From positions 620,001-684,000 of the forward strand of contig NZ_BAAAXV010000001.1 of NCBI RefSeq assembly GCF_039535785.1: 64,000 bases of DNA, given 5' to 3'. Below the pieces are notes generated by a model, which had not been told where the DNA came from, searched no databases, and was given only the letters and a program-made list of their open reading frames with translations. Position 1 is the first letter of the stretch. Every line of letters begins with the position of its first letter. This DNA is from Nonomuraea helvata (lineage in GTDB: Bacteria; Actinomycetota; Actinomycetes; Streptosporangiales; Streptosporangiaceae). Shown piece after piece: positions 35,900 through 47,098 of the stretch. Made by a program: the position numbers and the translations under genes.

Positions 35900-35940
35900 C
35901 GCGAAGACGGCCGGCTCACCCGAGCCGGCCGTCTTCGCGT
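35900..35940. terminator. Bidirectional terminator between MFS and TetR genes
   Basis: A perfect 18-bp inverted repeat (CGCGAAGACGGCCGGCTC at 35900-35917 and its complement at 35922-35939) with a 4-base loop. It lies between the convergent MFS gene and TetR gene, including the TetR stop codon in its left arm. There is no long T-run, so efficiency rests on the strong stem. Confidence 0.8.
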
Positions 35941-36566
35941 CTGCGTGCCTGCTCCATGCCGTCCAGCAGGTAGCCGAAGCCCTCGTCGAACGTGGCGTCC
36001 CACGCGTGGTCGAGGCCGTGCTCCGCGAGGGCCGGGTAGCGGCCGGCGCGCTGCCTGAGGAACTCGCCGGTGTCGTCCCGGTCACGGTCCTGCCAGGTCA
36101 CCTGCATGACGACCGAGCCCATGACGTAGTTGGACAGGCTGTACGCGGCGGGCTTGGGGGCGGCGAAGCCGGCGGCGGCCAGCGTCGTGTAGAGGAACTC
36201 GGTGCGCTCCAGCGCGTTCGGGCCCATGAGAGGGCGGTCGAGGATGGTGGCCGACCACGGGTGCCGCAGCAGGGCCGCGCGCCAGCCGCCGATGAGCTCG
36301 CGTACGGCCTCCTGCCACCCGGAGCCGCGCACCGGTAGGCGCACCTCCCCGAAGACCGCGTCCAGGGCCAGGTCGAGGACGTCGTCCTTGGTCTTGACGT
36401 GCCAGTAGAGGGTGGTCGAGCCGGTGTCGAGCCGCTCGGCCAGGCGGCGCATGGTCAGCCGGCCCACGCCTTCCTCGTCGAGCAGCGCGACCGCCTCGGC
36501 CACGATCCGGTCGAGCGTCAGCGTCTGCCTCGGTGCCTTCTGGGGGCGCGACCACACGGTTTCCAC
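35916..36566 (-). CDS. TetR-family regulator with TetR_C domain, probable repressor of the DHA2 pump
   Basis: A 216-residue repressor. HTH at about residues 17-60 (LDRIVAEAVALLDEEGVGRL, MRRLAERLDTGSTTLYWHV), then the tetracycline-repressor-type C-terminal domain (HPWSATILDRPLMGPNALER, FDEGFGYLLDGM). The start is GTG 36566 or GTG 36557; AGGTGG favours the second slightly. It converges on the MFS efflux gene with a shared terminator, and both promoters carry the 8-mer TGTTCCAG/CTGGAACA, so it likely controls both. Confidence 0.9.
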   Translation of the reverse strand: METVWSRPQKAPRQTLTLDRIVAEAVALLDEEGVGRLTMRRLAERLDTGSTTLYWHVKTKDDVLDLALDAVFGEVRLPVRGSGWQEAVRELIGGWRAALLRHPWSATILDRPLMGPNALERTEFLYTTLAAAGFAAPKPAAYSLSNYVMGSVVMQVTWQDRDRDDTGEFLRQRAGRYPALAEHGLDHAWDATFDEGFGYLLDGMEQARRREDGRLG

Positions 36567-36643
36567 CTGGCGATAATACGTTGTTCCAGCGACTGGATCG
36601 ATGGTCTAGTTAGTCGAACGACGATCGAGTGGGGGCGGCTGTC

Positions 36644-38218
36644 ATGGGGCACATCGAAGTGAGCGGGCTGACGTACCTGCTGCCGGACGGGCGGCCGCTG
36701 CTGCTGGAGACGTCCTTCAAAGTGGGCGCCGGTGCCAAGGCGGCGCTCGTCGGGCCGAACGGCGCGGGCAAGACCACGCTGCTGCGGCTGATCGCGGGCG
36801 AGCTGGCCCCGTCGGACGGCCGCGTCGTGAGCAGCGGCGGGATCGGCGTGATGCGGCAGTTCCTCGGCGCGGGCACCGTTCGCGACCTGCTGCTGAACGT
36901 CGCCCCGGAGCACGTCCGCGCGGCGGCCGCCGCGCTGGAGGCCGCCGAGTCCGCGATCTCCACGCAGGACGACGAGCCCACCCAGCTCGCCTATGCCCAG
37001 GCCATCGCCGACTACGCCGACGCGGGCGGCTACGAGCTCGAGGTGGTGTGGGACGTATGCGCGACGGAGGCGCTGGGGCTGCCGTACGAGCAGGTCAAGG
37101 CGAGAGGGCTGGGCACGCTGTCGGGCGGGGAGCAGAAGCGGCTCATGCTGGAGGCGCTGCTGCGCGGCCCCGACGAGGTGCTGCTCCTCGACGAGCCCGA
37201 CAACTACCTGGACGTGCCGGCCAAGCAGTGGCTGGAGCGGGCGATCAGGAGCTCCTCCAAGACGGTGCTGCTCGTCTCGCACGACCGGCAGTTGCTCGCC
37301 GAGGCCGCGGACCGCCTCATCACCGTGGAGGGGCGCGGGGTCTGGGTGCACGGCGGCGGCTTCGCGACGTACGCCGAGGCCCGCAGGCAGCGCAGGGAGC
37401 GCCTCGAAGAGCGGCGCCGGCGGTGGGAGGACGAGCGGGCCAGGCTGCGCAGGCTGGTCCATACGCTGCGCGGACGCTCGGCCAACAACGACGCCCTGGC
37501 GGGGGCGTACCAGTCGGCGGTCACGCGGCTGGAGCGCTTCGAGCGGGCAGGGCCGCCGCAGCGCGCGCCCAGGGAGCAGAACGTCCGGATGCGGCTGCGC
37601 GGCGGACGCACCGGCAAGCGCGCGGTGATGTGCGAGGACCTCGAGCTGAGCGGGCTGCTGCGGCCGTTCTCCACCGAGATCTGGTACGGCGAGCGCGTCG
37701 GCGTGCTGGGCATGAACGGCACCGGCAAGTCCCACTTCCTGCGGCTGCTGGCCGGCGAGCCGATCGCGCACACAGGCGTGGCCCGGCTGGGCGCCCGGGT
37801 GTCACCGGGGCATTTCGCGCAGACCCACGTGCGGCCGGACCTGGCGGGGCGCGCCGCCGCCGACGTGGTGATGCGGGAGCACGCGATGACCCGCAACGAG
37901 GCGATGGCGGCGCTGGCCCGTTACGAGCTGGCGCCGGCGGGCGCGCAGCCGTTCGAGACGCTGTCGGGCGGGCAGCAGGCCAGGCTCCAGATCCTGCTGC
38001 TGGAGCTGTCGGGTGCGACGCTGCTGCTGCTCGACGAGCCGACGGACAATCTGGACCTGGCCAGTGCGGAGGCGCTCCAGCAGGGGCTCGCCGGATACGA
38101 GGGGACGGTGCTGGCGGTCACGCACGACCGCTGGTTCGCCGCCGACCTCGACCGCTGTCTGATCTTCGGCGCCGACGGCCTCGTCCGCGAGAGCGACACT
38201 CCCCGCTGGGACGTCTGA
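36644..38218 (+). CDS. ABC-F family ATPase (ribosome-associated / antibiotic-resistance type)
   Basis: A 524-residue soluble protein with two ATPase domains and no membrane segment, the ABC-F plan. Domain 1: Walker A GPNGAGKTT, signature LSGGEQKRLMLEAL, Walker B VLLLDEPDNYLD. A basic/acidic coiled linker follows (ARRQRRERLEERRRRWEDER). Domain 2: Walker A GMNGTGKSH, signature LSGGQQARLQILLLE, Walker B LLLLDEPTDNLD. ABC-F proteins act on the ribosome; some protect it against antibiotics. Domain 2 has His instead of the usual Thr/Ser at the end of Walker A. The regulator TetR lies divergently upstream (77 bp), so ABC-F and pump may form one resistance locus. Confidence 0.92.
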   Translation: MGHIEVSGLTYLLPDGRPLLLETSFKVGAGAKAALVGPNGAGKTTLLRLIAGELAPSDGRVVSSGGIGVMRQFLGAGTVRDLLLNVAPEHVRAAAAALEAAESAISTQDDEPTQLAYAQAIADYADAGGYELEVVWDVCATEALGLPYEQVKARGLGTLSGGEQKRLMLEALLRGPDEVLLLDEPDNYLDVPAKQWLERAIRSSSKTVLLVSHDRQLLAEAADRLITVEGRGVWVHGGGFATYAEARRQRRERLEERRRRWEDERARLRRLVHTLRGRSANNDALAGAYQSAVTRLERFERAGPPQRAPREQNVRMRLRGGRTGKRAVMCEDLELSGLLRPFSTEIWYGERVGVLGMNGTGKSHFLRLLAGEPIAHTGVARLGARVSPGHFAQTHVRPDLAGRAAADVVMREHAMTRNEAMAALARYELAPAGAQPFETLSGGQQARLQILLLELSGATLLLLDEPTDNLDLASAEALQQGLAGYEGTVLAVTHDRWFAADLDRCLIFGADGLVRESDTPRWDV

Positions 38219-38233
38219 CCGTCCGGAGCCCGG

Positions 38234-39463
38234 TTACAACGGCGCGGCCGTGAGGGACGGAGAAGAGGGACGGCCGGGGCGGGACAGGGCCGAGAGGGTC
38301 ATGGTCTCGTCCACGGCCTCCGGCGAGAGCACGTGGTCGAGCACCATGACCGCGCACCCGCTGATGCCGGCCCCCGCGCCGAGCCGGCTCGGCTCGATGC
38401 GCAGCCGCCGGGTGGCCAGGGCCGTGGAGCGGCGGTAGACGACCTCGCGGATGCTCGACACCAGCGGGCCGAACGCCTCGGCCACGTCGCCGCCCAGCAC
38501 CACCACCGACGGGTTGAGGATGTTCACGGCCATCGCCAGCACCTCGCCGATCCTGCGGCCGGCCCTGCGCACGGTCGCCATGGTCTCGGCGTCGCCCGCC
38601 CGCACCAGCGCGGTCACGTCCGCGATCGTCCTGACGTCCTTGCCCTTCGCGCGCAGCTCGCGCAGCAGGGCGGTGCCGCTGGCCACGGAGTCGACGCAGC
38701 CGGTGTTGCCGCAGCGGCACAGCACGTCGCCGCCGTCCAGCACCGGGATGTGCCCGATCTCGCCCGCGGCGCCGAGCGCGCCGCGCAGGATGCCGCCGCC
38801 GGAGATGACCCCGGCGCCGATCCGGGTCGAGATCTTGACGAACATCAGGTCGTCCAGGTCGGGGTAGGCGCCGCGGTGCTCGCCGATGGCCAGCACGTTC
38901 ACGTCGTTGTCCACGAGCACGGGGACGGGGAAGCGCTCGCGGATGATCGGCGGGATCACCACGCCGGTCCACGACGCCATCACCCGGGCGCTCTCCGCAC
39001 GGCCGTGCGCGAACTCGACCGTGGCCGGCACACCCATCCCGACACCCCTGACCATCGAGCGCGGCCGGTCGCCGAGCAGCTCGTCCCAGGTGTCCATGAG
39101 CAGCGGCAACACGACGTCGGGGCCTTCCTCCACGTCCATCGCGAACTCGCGCACGTCCAGCTCCTGCCCGGCCAGGTCGCAGAGCGCCACCCGGGTGCGG
39201 GTGGCGCCGAGCGCCGCCACCAGCACCACGCCGCCGGCGGCGTTGAACTCCAGCCGAACGGGCGGCCGACCGCCCGTGGAAGGTGCGTCGTCGCGCTCGA
39301 GGACCAGGCCGCGTTCCAGCAGCTCACCGACGCGCAGTTGCACCGCGGGGCGCGACAGCCCGGTCACCCGGCCGATGTCGGCCCGCGTCACGGCCTCACC
39401 GGTGCGGATGAGGCGGAGCACCTCACCACTGCTGGCGAGGGTCGCGGCGGTACGTCGAGGCAT
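38234..39463 (-). CDS. ROK-family transcriptional regulator
   Basis: A 409-residue regulator. A winged HTH (about residues 8-65: SSGEVLRLIRTGEAVTRADI, GLSRPAVQLRVGELLERGLV) is followed by a ROK sugar-kinase-like domain. The zinc-binding ROK signature is present as CRCGNTGCVDS. The ATP site seems incomplete (VLVAALGATRTRVAL instead of the kinase DxGGT), consistent with a regulator rather than a kinase. It is divergent from zwf with a 141-bp gap that contains a perfect 16-bp palindrome, so control of the Entner-Doudoroff operon in response to a sugar or phosphosugar is likely. Confidence 0.9.
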   Translation of the reverse strand: MPRRTAATLASSGEVLRLIRTGEAVTRADIGRVTGLSRPAVQLRVGELLERGLVLERDDAPSTGGRPPVRLEFNAAGGVVLVAALGATRTRVALCDLAGQELDVREFAMDVEEGPDVVLPLLMDTWDELLGDRPRSMVRGVGMGVPATVEFAHGRAESARVMASWTGVVIPPIIRERFPVPVLVDNDVNVLAIGEHRGAYPDLDDLMFVKISTRIGAGVISGGGILRGALGAAGEIGHIPVLDGGDVLCRCGNTGCVDSVASGTALLRELRAKGKDVRTIADVTALVRAGDAETMATVRRAGRRIGEVLAMAVNILNPSVVVLGGDVAEAFGPLVSSIREVVYRRSTALATRRLRIEPSRLGAGAGISGCAVMVLDHVLSPEAVDETMTLSALSRPGRPSSPSLTAAPL

Positions 39464-39495
39464 CGGCTAAGTGAATCACACGGGGTTAGGTAATG

Positions 39496-39511
39496 AAAAG
39501 TCCGGACTTTT
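39496..39511. promoter_or_regulatory. Perfect 16-bp palindrome in the ROK-zwf gap (candidate operator)
   Basis: AAAAGTCCGGACTTTT is self-complementary over all 16 bases. It lies 33 bp before the ROK regulator start and 25 bp upstream of the likely zwf -35 box, a suitable site for control in both directions. Confidence 0.65.
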
Positions 39512-39535
39512 TTATCTCAAATGCCAAAACTCCGC

Positions 39536-39564
39536 TTGTGTGCGACCCTAACTCTCGTTAGTGT
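39536..39564 (+). promoter_or_regulatory. Candidate zwf promoter
   Basis: TTGTGT (39536-39541) and TAGTGT (39559-39564) are separated by 17 bp, fitting a housekeeping-type promoter 41 bp before the zwf start codon. The -10 matches TAnnnT only. Confidence 0.45.
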
Positions 39565-39604
39565 CCGTTCTGTCCCTGCTTGGTAGATCATCGGAGCTCG
39601 TACC

Positions 39605-41080
<1,476 letters not shown>

Positions 41081-41147
41081 GCGAGCGCAGCGAGCGAACC
41101 AATAGACGCAGCAACCTCGGGTTCATGGACCCGACGAAGGAGGGGCC

Positions 41148-43091
<1,944 letters not shown>

Positions 43092-43203
43092 TCGATCACT
43101 ACCTGAGGGTTCATCACCCCGCCTGGGGCCGCGTGAGCGCTCGTGGCATCCTTCGGAGTACGGCGTGCGATCATGTCGCCGCCCTGGATGCCGGAGGTAT
43201 GCG

Positions 43204-44169
43204 GTGAGTGCCTTTGACCTTCCGTGGCTGGTCGCCGACATCGGCGGGACCAACGCCAGGTTCGCCCTGGTCACCTCGCCGGGAGCGCGGCCGTCGAACG
43301 TCGCGGTCCTGGCCGGGGCCGACTACGAGACCCTCCCCGAAGCCGTGGCCGCCTATCTCGCGGAACACGCGGGCGGGGTGCGACCGGGGGCGGTGTGCCT
43401 GGCCGTGGCCGGGCCGATCGACGGCGACCGCTACCGGCTCACGAACTCCACGTGGGCGGGCTCCGTACGGGACCTCGGCGTGCCGTACGCGGTGCTGCTC
43501 AACGACTTCGAGGCGCTGGCCGTTTCGCTCCCGCACCTGGAGGGCGGCGACCTGGTCTCCCTGGGCGGCCCCGAGCCGGGCCACGGGGTCAAGGCCGTGC
43601 TGGGGCCGGGGACCGGGCTCGGCGTGGGCGGCCTGGTGCCGGCGGAGCACGGCTGGACGCCGATCCCGGGCGAGGGCGGGCACGTCACGGTGCCGGTGGT
43701 GGACCAGCGGGAGCTGGAGATCGTCCAGGCGCTGCAGTCCCAGGGGCTGCCGCACGTGGTGGCCGAGCACGTGCTGTCCGGGCCGGGGCTGGTCCGGCTG
43801 CACCGGGCGCTCGCCCAGGTGAACGGCGTCGCCGCGCCGGAGCTGACCGCCTCGGACATCGTGGCCCGCCTGGACGACTCACTGTGCGCGGAGACCGTCG
43901 AGGTGTTCTGCGGGATGCTGGGCAGCTTCGCCGGGAACGTGGCCCTGACCCTCGGGGCGCGGGGCGGGGTGTATCTGGGCGGCGGGGTGCTGCCCCGTAT
44001 CGTGGAACGGGTGCGCACCAGCACCTTCCGCACCAGGTTCGTCGCCAATCCCGACATGGCCGACTACCTGGCGGCCATCGGCACCGCACTGATCGTCGCC
44101 CCTCAGCCGGCCCTGACGGGCGCCGCGGCCTGGCTGGCCCAGCGTGCCCGCACGGAGCTGGTGGGCTGA
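43204..44169 (+). CDS. glk: Glucokinase (proteobacterial Glk type)
   Basis: Phosphorylates glucose with ATP, supplying glucose-6-phosphate to zwf. The 321-residue protein has the phosphate-binding ADIGGTNARFAL, LNDFEA, GPGTGLGVGGL, GEGGHVTVP and YLGGGVLPRI motifs of the Glk family (PF02685), not the ROK-type glucokinase usual in actinobacteria. GTG 43204 is chosen because GGAGG lies six bases upstream; the frame runs open for 13 more codons without support. It lies third in the operon, after a 112-bp gap in which no separate terminator was seen. Confidence 0.93.
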   Translation: MSAFDLPWLVADIGGTNARFALVTSPGARPSNVAVLAGADYETLPEAVAAYLAEHAGGVRPGAVCLAVAGPIDGDRYRLTNSTWAGSVRDLGVPYAVLLNDFEALAVSLPHLEGGDLVSLGGPEPGHGVKAVLGPGTGLGVGGLVPAEHGWTPIPGEGGHVTVPVVDQRELEIVQALQSQGLPHVVAEHVLSGPGLVRLHRALAQVNGVAAPELTASDIVARLDDSLCAETVEVFCGMLGSFAGNVALTLGARGGVYLGGGVLPRIVERVRTSTFRTRFVANPDMADYLAAIGTALIVAPQPALTGAAAWLAQRARTELVG

Positions 44170-44298
44170 CCTCCGGGGCGGGTGGCCTGCCCGGTTGGGC
44201 CGTCCGCCTTGGGGAAGGGCCACTGTTGCGGCCGCGGGGTGGTGTGGGGACCTGTACGTGACTAGACGGCCGGAACGGGCCGACGAGGAGAAGAACTC

Positions 44299-44910
44299 AT
44301 GAGCTTGCTCGATCTCGCCCCAGTGATTCCCGTTGTGGTGATCGAGGACGTCGAGAGCGCCGTACCGCTGGCCAGGGCGCTGGTCGCCGGCGGGTTGCCG
44401 GTCATCGAGGTGACCCTGCGCACCCCGGTCGCGCGTGAGGCCATCGCCAGGATCGCCGCCGAGGTGCCCGAGGCGACGGTGGGAGCGGGAACCATCCGCA
44501 GTTCGGAGGACATCTCCGCTTCTGTCGCCGCGGGGGCCAAATTCCTGGTGTCGCCCGGCACGACCCTGTCGCTGGTCGAGGCGATGGATTCGAGCGGCGT
44601 CCCGTACCTGCCGGGGGCGGCGACCGTGTCCGAGGTGATGGCGCTGGTCGAGCGGGGGATCAAGGAGCTGAAGTTCTTCCCCGCAGAGGCCGCCGGGGGC
44701 GTTCCGTACCTCAAGGCGCTGGGCGGTCCGCTGCCCGACGTGCGGTTCTGCCCGACGGGCGGCATCCGGGTGAACACCGCGCCCGACTATCTCGCGCTGC
44801 CGAACGTGGGCTGTGTCGGCGGCACCTGGCTGACCCCGGCCGACGCGCTGGCGGCCGGCGACTGGGGCCGCATCGAGAAGCTCGCCTCGGAGGCCGCGGC
44901 TCTCCGCTGA
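44299..44910 (+). CDS. eda: KDPG aldolase (2-dehydro-3-deoxyphosphogluconate aldolase)
   Basis: Splits KDPG into pyruvate and glyceraldehyde-3-phosphate, the last step of the Entner-Doudoroff route. The 203-residue protein has the general-base Glu in PVIEVTLRTP, the Schiff-base Lys in IKELKFFPAEAAGG, and FCPTGGI for phosphate binding. GAGGAG lies eight bases before the ATG. Last gene of zwf-edd-glk-eda; a small hairpin follows at 44919-44935. Confidence 0.96.
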   Translation: MSLLDLAPVIPVVVIEDVESAVPLARALVAGGLPVIEVTLRTPVAREAIARIAAEVPEATVGAGTIRSSEDISASVAAGAKFLVSPGTTLSLVEAMDSSGVPYLPGAATVSEVMALVERGIKELKFFPAEAAGGVPYLKALGGPLPDVRFCPTGGIRVNTAPDYLALPNVGCVGGTWLTPADALAAGDWGRIEKLASEAAALR

Positions 44911-45155
44911 CAAGGACAAGCCGGGGCGTCCGGCTGAGCATGGGCCCTGGTGACAGGACTGAACATCACCGTCTGATTACCTTCAGTCGCAGCCGATCGG
45001 CCCAGAAACCAAGCACAATTCTTCGGGCAGCCACTGGTTCGCAAAACAAGCACCGGCGACGTGGCCGGACTAAGGGTTGGCAGCGCAGGGGGGCTTCCCA
45101 CGGCTGGGGCGAAATTCCTTCGCCTCGAGGTGACGGTGGCGGCTAGGGTGCGCTC
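44911..45155. other. Intergenic region between eda and the P-loop kinase gene
   Basis: 245 bp. It begins with a weak terminator-like hairpin (AGCCGG-GGCGT-CCGGCT, 44919-44935). The rest is AT-richer than neighbouring DNA and shows no ORF with a ribosome site. It is the left part of a stretch with unusual composition that also contains an integrase remnant. Confidence 0.4.
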
Positions 45156-45629
45156 GTGTCGACGCTGTTCATCACCTGTGGCCTGCCCGGATCCGGCAAG
45201 ACGACCTTGGCTAGACGATTGGAGCAAGAGCACTCGGCGCTTCGGCTGACCGCTGATGAGTGGCTCCATGAGCTTCACCCGAACCTCAGTGGGGATGCGC
45301 TGGATGCAATGCGAGGTCCGGTGGAACGGGTCCAATGGAGCGTTGCTGAACGTGTCCTCCGTCTCGGTCAGAACGTGATGCTCGACTGGGGTCTCTGGTC
45401 GCGCGAGGAGCGTGATCATTACCGATCTCGGGCGCGGTTGCTGGGTGCCCGTGTAGTGCTGTGTGTCCTTGATCCGCCGCTGGACGAACTTCGGCGTCGT
45501 CTGGCAGATCGCAATGCCGAGTCGCCTACGGGGACTTTTCACATCACGGACGCCAGACTCGATGAGGTGCTCAAATACTTCCAGCGACCGACGCCTGCAG
45601 AACTGGCCATGTACGACGACGCGTACTGA
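45156..45629 (+). CDS. P-loop kinase of the AAA_33/zeta-toxin-like type
   Basis: A 157-residue ATP-binding protein. Walker A is GLPGSGKTT at residues 9-17; TADEWLHELHP may hold the catalytic Asp; the lid region has DELRRRLADRN; and VMLDWGLWSREERDHYRSRA resembles small-molecule or RNA kinases of this superfamily. GTG 45156 has AGGG six bases upstream. Codon use is less GC-biased at third positions than in surrounding genes, suggesting recent transfer, in line with a recombinase relic just downstream. No antitoxin-like partner is present. Substrate unknown. Confidence 0.75.
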   Translation: MSTLFITCGLPGSGKTTLARRLEQEHSALRLTADEWLHELHPNLSGDALDAMRGPVERVQWSVAERVLRLGQNVMLDWGLWSREERDHYRSRARLLGARVVLCVLDPPLDELRRRLADRNAESPTGTFHITDARLDEVLKYFQRPTPAELAMYDDAY

Positions 45630-45640
45630 CTCGTTGGCGA

Positions 45641-45940
45641 TCATGAGGTTGCCGTCTTCAGCACGCGAGGCAGATGGACGTGGAGGTGTTCGATCTCGGC
45701 ATCGCAGCCCCGGCCGCGAAGGCGTTGGGCACGAGATGGGGTCGTTCGCCTCCAAGTGGCTGACCTCATCGAGGTAGAGGCGGCACCAGACAAAGCCTCC
45801 GCGCTGCCGGGCAGCCACTGCTCGGCGGTCGCGGTCGGAACGCAGGGCACCGAACAGGGCGTCCCACTGCCGATCCGGCACAGCTCGGGGCCTACGCTTG
45901 GGGACGGGAGGATTGACCGTGGCCGCGTGGCCTGCTGGCG
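45641..45940 (-). pseudogene. Remnant of a tyrosine site-specific recombinase (integrase)
   Basis: Reading the minus strand, frame fragments fit the catalytic part of actinobacterial phage-type integrases. NPPVPKRRPRAVPDRQWDAL and FGALRSDRDR match the segment before the first catalytic Arg; QWLPGSAEA then FVWCRLYLDEVSHLEANDPI follow after a deletion and a one-base frameshift (GAGGC/TTTGTCTGG); and AEIEHLHVHLPRVLKTATS looks like the C-terminus in yet another frame. The R..H-R..Y catalytic core is missing. Only about 100 of the usual 350-400 codons survive, so it is inactive. It marks a former integration event between eda and the IclR gene. Confidence 0.6.
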
Positions 45941-46093
45941 CGCCACGACATCTCGCGGGCGTGTCGCACTCCGTAGTCCGGTCAACGGGTCAGTTCATAC
46001 CCTGCGTTGAACGCGCGGCGGCCGGGTACAGCTCAGGGAAACCGCAGCCCCCGGGAAGCCCCTTCCGCTCCTCGGAGAGCGAAAGGGAGATGA

Positions 46094-46879
46094 ATGCCGA
46101 CGGAAACGGCCAGCCAAGTAGTGACGGACGGCCGCCCCGTGGCGCAGCCCGGCAGCCTGGAGCGGGGCATCGACATCCTGCTCGCCCTGAGTGCCGCCGC
46201 CCACCCGGTCAGCCTGTCGCAGCTGTGCCGCGCCACGGGCCTGCCCAAATCGACCGCGCACCGCATCCTGGGCGTGCTGTGCTCCCGTGAGCTGGCCAGG
46301 CGGGTGGGCAACGGCTACCTGCCGGGCGAGCTGCTGGAGACGATGACCGGCATCACCCGCCTGCACGTGCCGGGCACCCGCAAGGTGGTGCTGCCCTATC
46401 TGCTCTACCTGTACGAGACCACCAGGCAGACGGTGAACCTGGCCGTCCCCTCCGGCCTGGAGGCCCGCTACGTCGAGCGCCTGTACGGCCACAACCGGGT
46501 CGACTCCCGATCCGACGGCATGGACCGCGCGCCGCTCCACTGCACGGCGACCGGCAAGGCGCTGCTGGCCTTCGACCCGGCGCTGCGCCGCGAGCTGTTC
46601 GCGCGCGGCTCGTTCGAGCGGATGACGCGCCGCACGATCACCACCCTGACCGGGCTCGACCGCGAACTGGCCCAGGTCCGCAGCCAGGGCGTGGCGTACG
46701 CGCAGGAGGAGTTCACCGAGGGCGTGTCGTGCGTGGCCGCGCCGGTGTTCGGCCCGGGCGGCCGGATCTGCATGTCGCTCGGGGTGGCGGCCCCGGCCGG
46801 CGCGGCGCCGCTGGCCAGGCTCGGCATCTCCGTACGCGGCGCCGCCCAGGCCATCTCGGCCGCGCTCCTCAGCGCGTAG
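46094..46879 (+). CDS. IclR-family transcriptional regulator
   Basis: A 261-residue IclR regulator: winged HTH at about residues 20-80 (SLERGIDILLALSAAAHPVS, LCRATGLPKSTAHRILGVL), then the IclR effector domain (MDRAPLHCTATGKALLAFD, YAQEEFTEGVSCVAAPVFG). AAAGGGAG is well placed before the ATG. Just after its stop lie two palindromes built from GTTCCG/CGGAAC, followed by a mini-ORF and a P450-like gene, so it most likely controls these. Codon use is typical of the genome, unlike the neighbouring P-loop kinase. Confidence 0.92.
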   Translation: MPTETASQVVTDGRPVAQPGSLERGIDILLALSAAAHPVSLSQLCRATGLPKSTAHRILGVLCSRELARRVGNGYLPGELLETMTGITRLHVPGTRKVVLPYLLYLYETTRQTVNLAVPSGLEARYVERLYGHNRVDSRSDGMDRAPLHCTATGKALLAFDPALRRELFARGSFERMTRRTITTLTGLDRELAQVRSQGVAYAQEEFTEGVSCVAAPVFGPGGRICMSLGVAAPAGAAPLARLGISVRGAAQAISAALLSA

Positions 46880-46881
46880 GC

Positions 46882-46929
46882 GTTCCGGTCATCGGAACAC
46901 CTCATCGGCGCGCGACCGGAAGTGTTCCG
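46882..46929. promoter_or_regulatory. Two palindromes (candidate IclR operators) before the P450 gene
   Basis: GTTCCG-GTCAT-CGGAAC spans 46882-46898 and CGGAA-GTG-TTCCG spans 46917-46929; centres are 33 bp apart, three helical turns. They sit in the 102-bp gap between the IclR gene stop and the mini-ORF/P450 unit, which is where an IclR protein would bind to control that unit. Confidence 0.65.
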
Positions 46930-46981
46930 TTGGCCGAAACCGCTCATTGCGGCGCGGCGGTCCCGGCGTTCACATCGGCAT

Positions 46982-47098
46982 ATGGACTTCCATCCCGCTC
47001 CGGCCACCCAGGAGGCGCCCGCGGTCCGGGAGGTCCGCACCCGCATGGCCCCGGACCGGCGGGCGCCGGTCGGAACGCGGGCGGTCGCGCGTGCCTAG
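46982..47098 (+). CDS. Possible 38-residue mini-protein overlapping the P450 start
   Basis: An ATG-started ORF that ends in TAG, overlapping the P450 GTG start by eight bases. The product (MDFHPAPATQEAPAVREVRT, then 18 more residues ending RAVARA) is basic, with no Tyr, Trp or Cys. It might be a leader peptide for translational coupling, a very short accessory protein, or nothing. No good Shine-Dalgarno is present. I do not recognise it as a known precursor-peptide family. Confidence 0.3.
   Translation: MDFHPAPATQEAPAVREVRTRMAPDRRAPVGTRAVARA

Noticed and set aside
35900..35940. The 18-bp inverted repeat as a TetR operator
   Set aside because: It lies between two convergent 3' ends, so a bidirectional terminator is the better explanation.
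44787..45881. Single 364-codon minus-strand gene
   Set aside because: Only its first 50 codons resemble an integrase; the rest runs antisense through the P-loop kinase gene and eda, so it is a relic plus shadow.
46982..47098. Confident call of a RiPP precursor for the mini-ORF
   Set aside because: No ribosome site, no aromatic or Cys core, and no other maturation gene; kept only as a low-confidence ORF.
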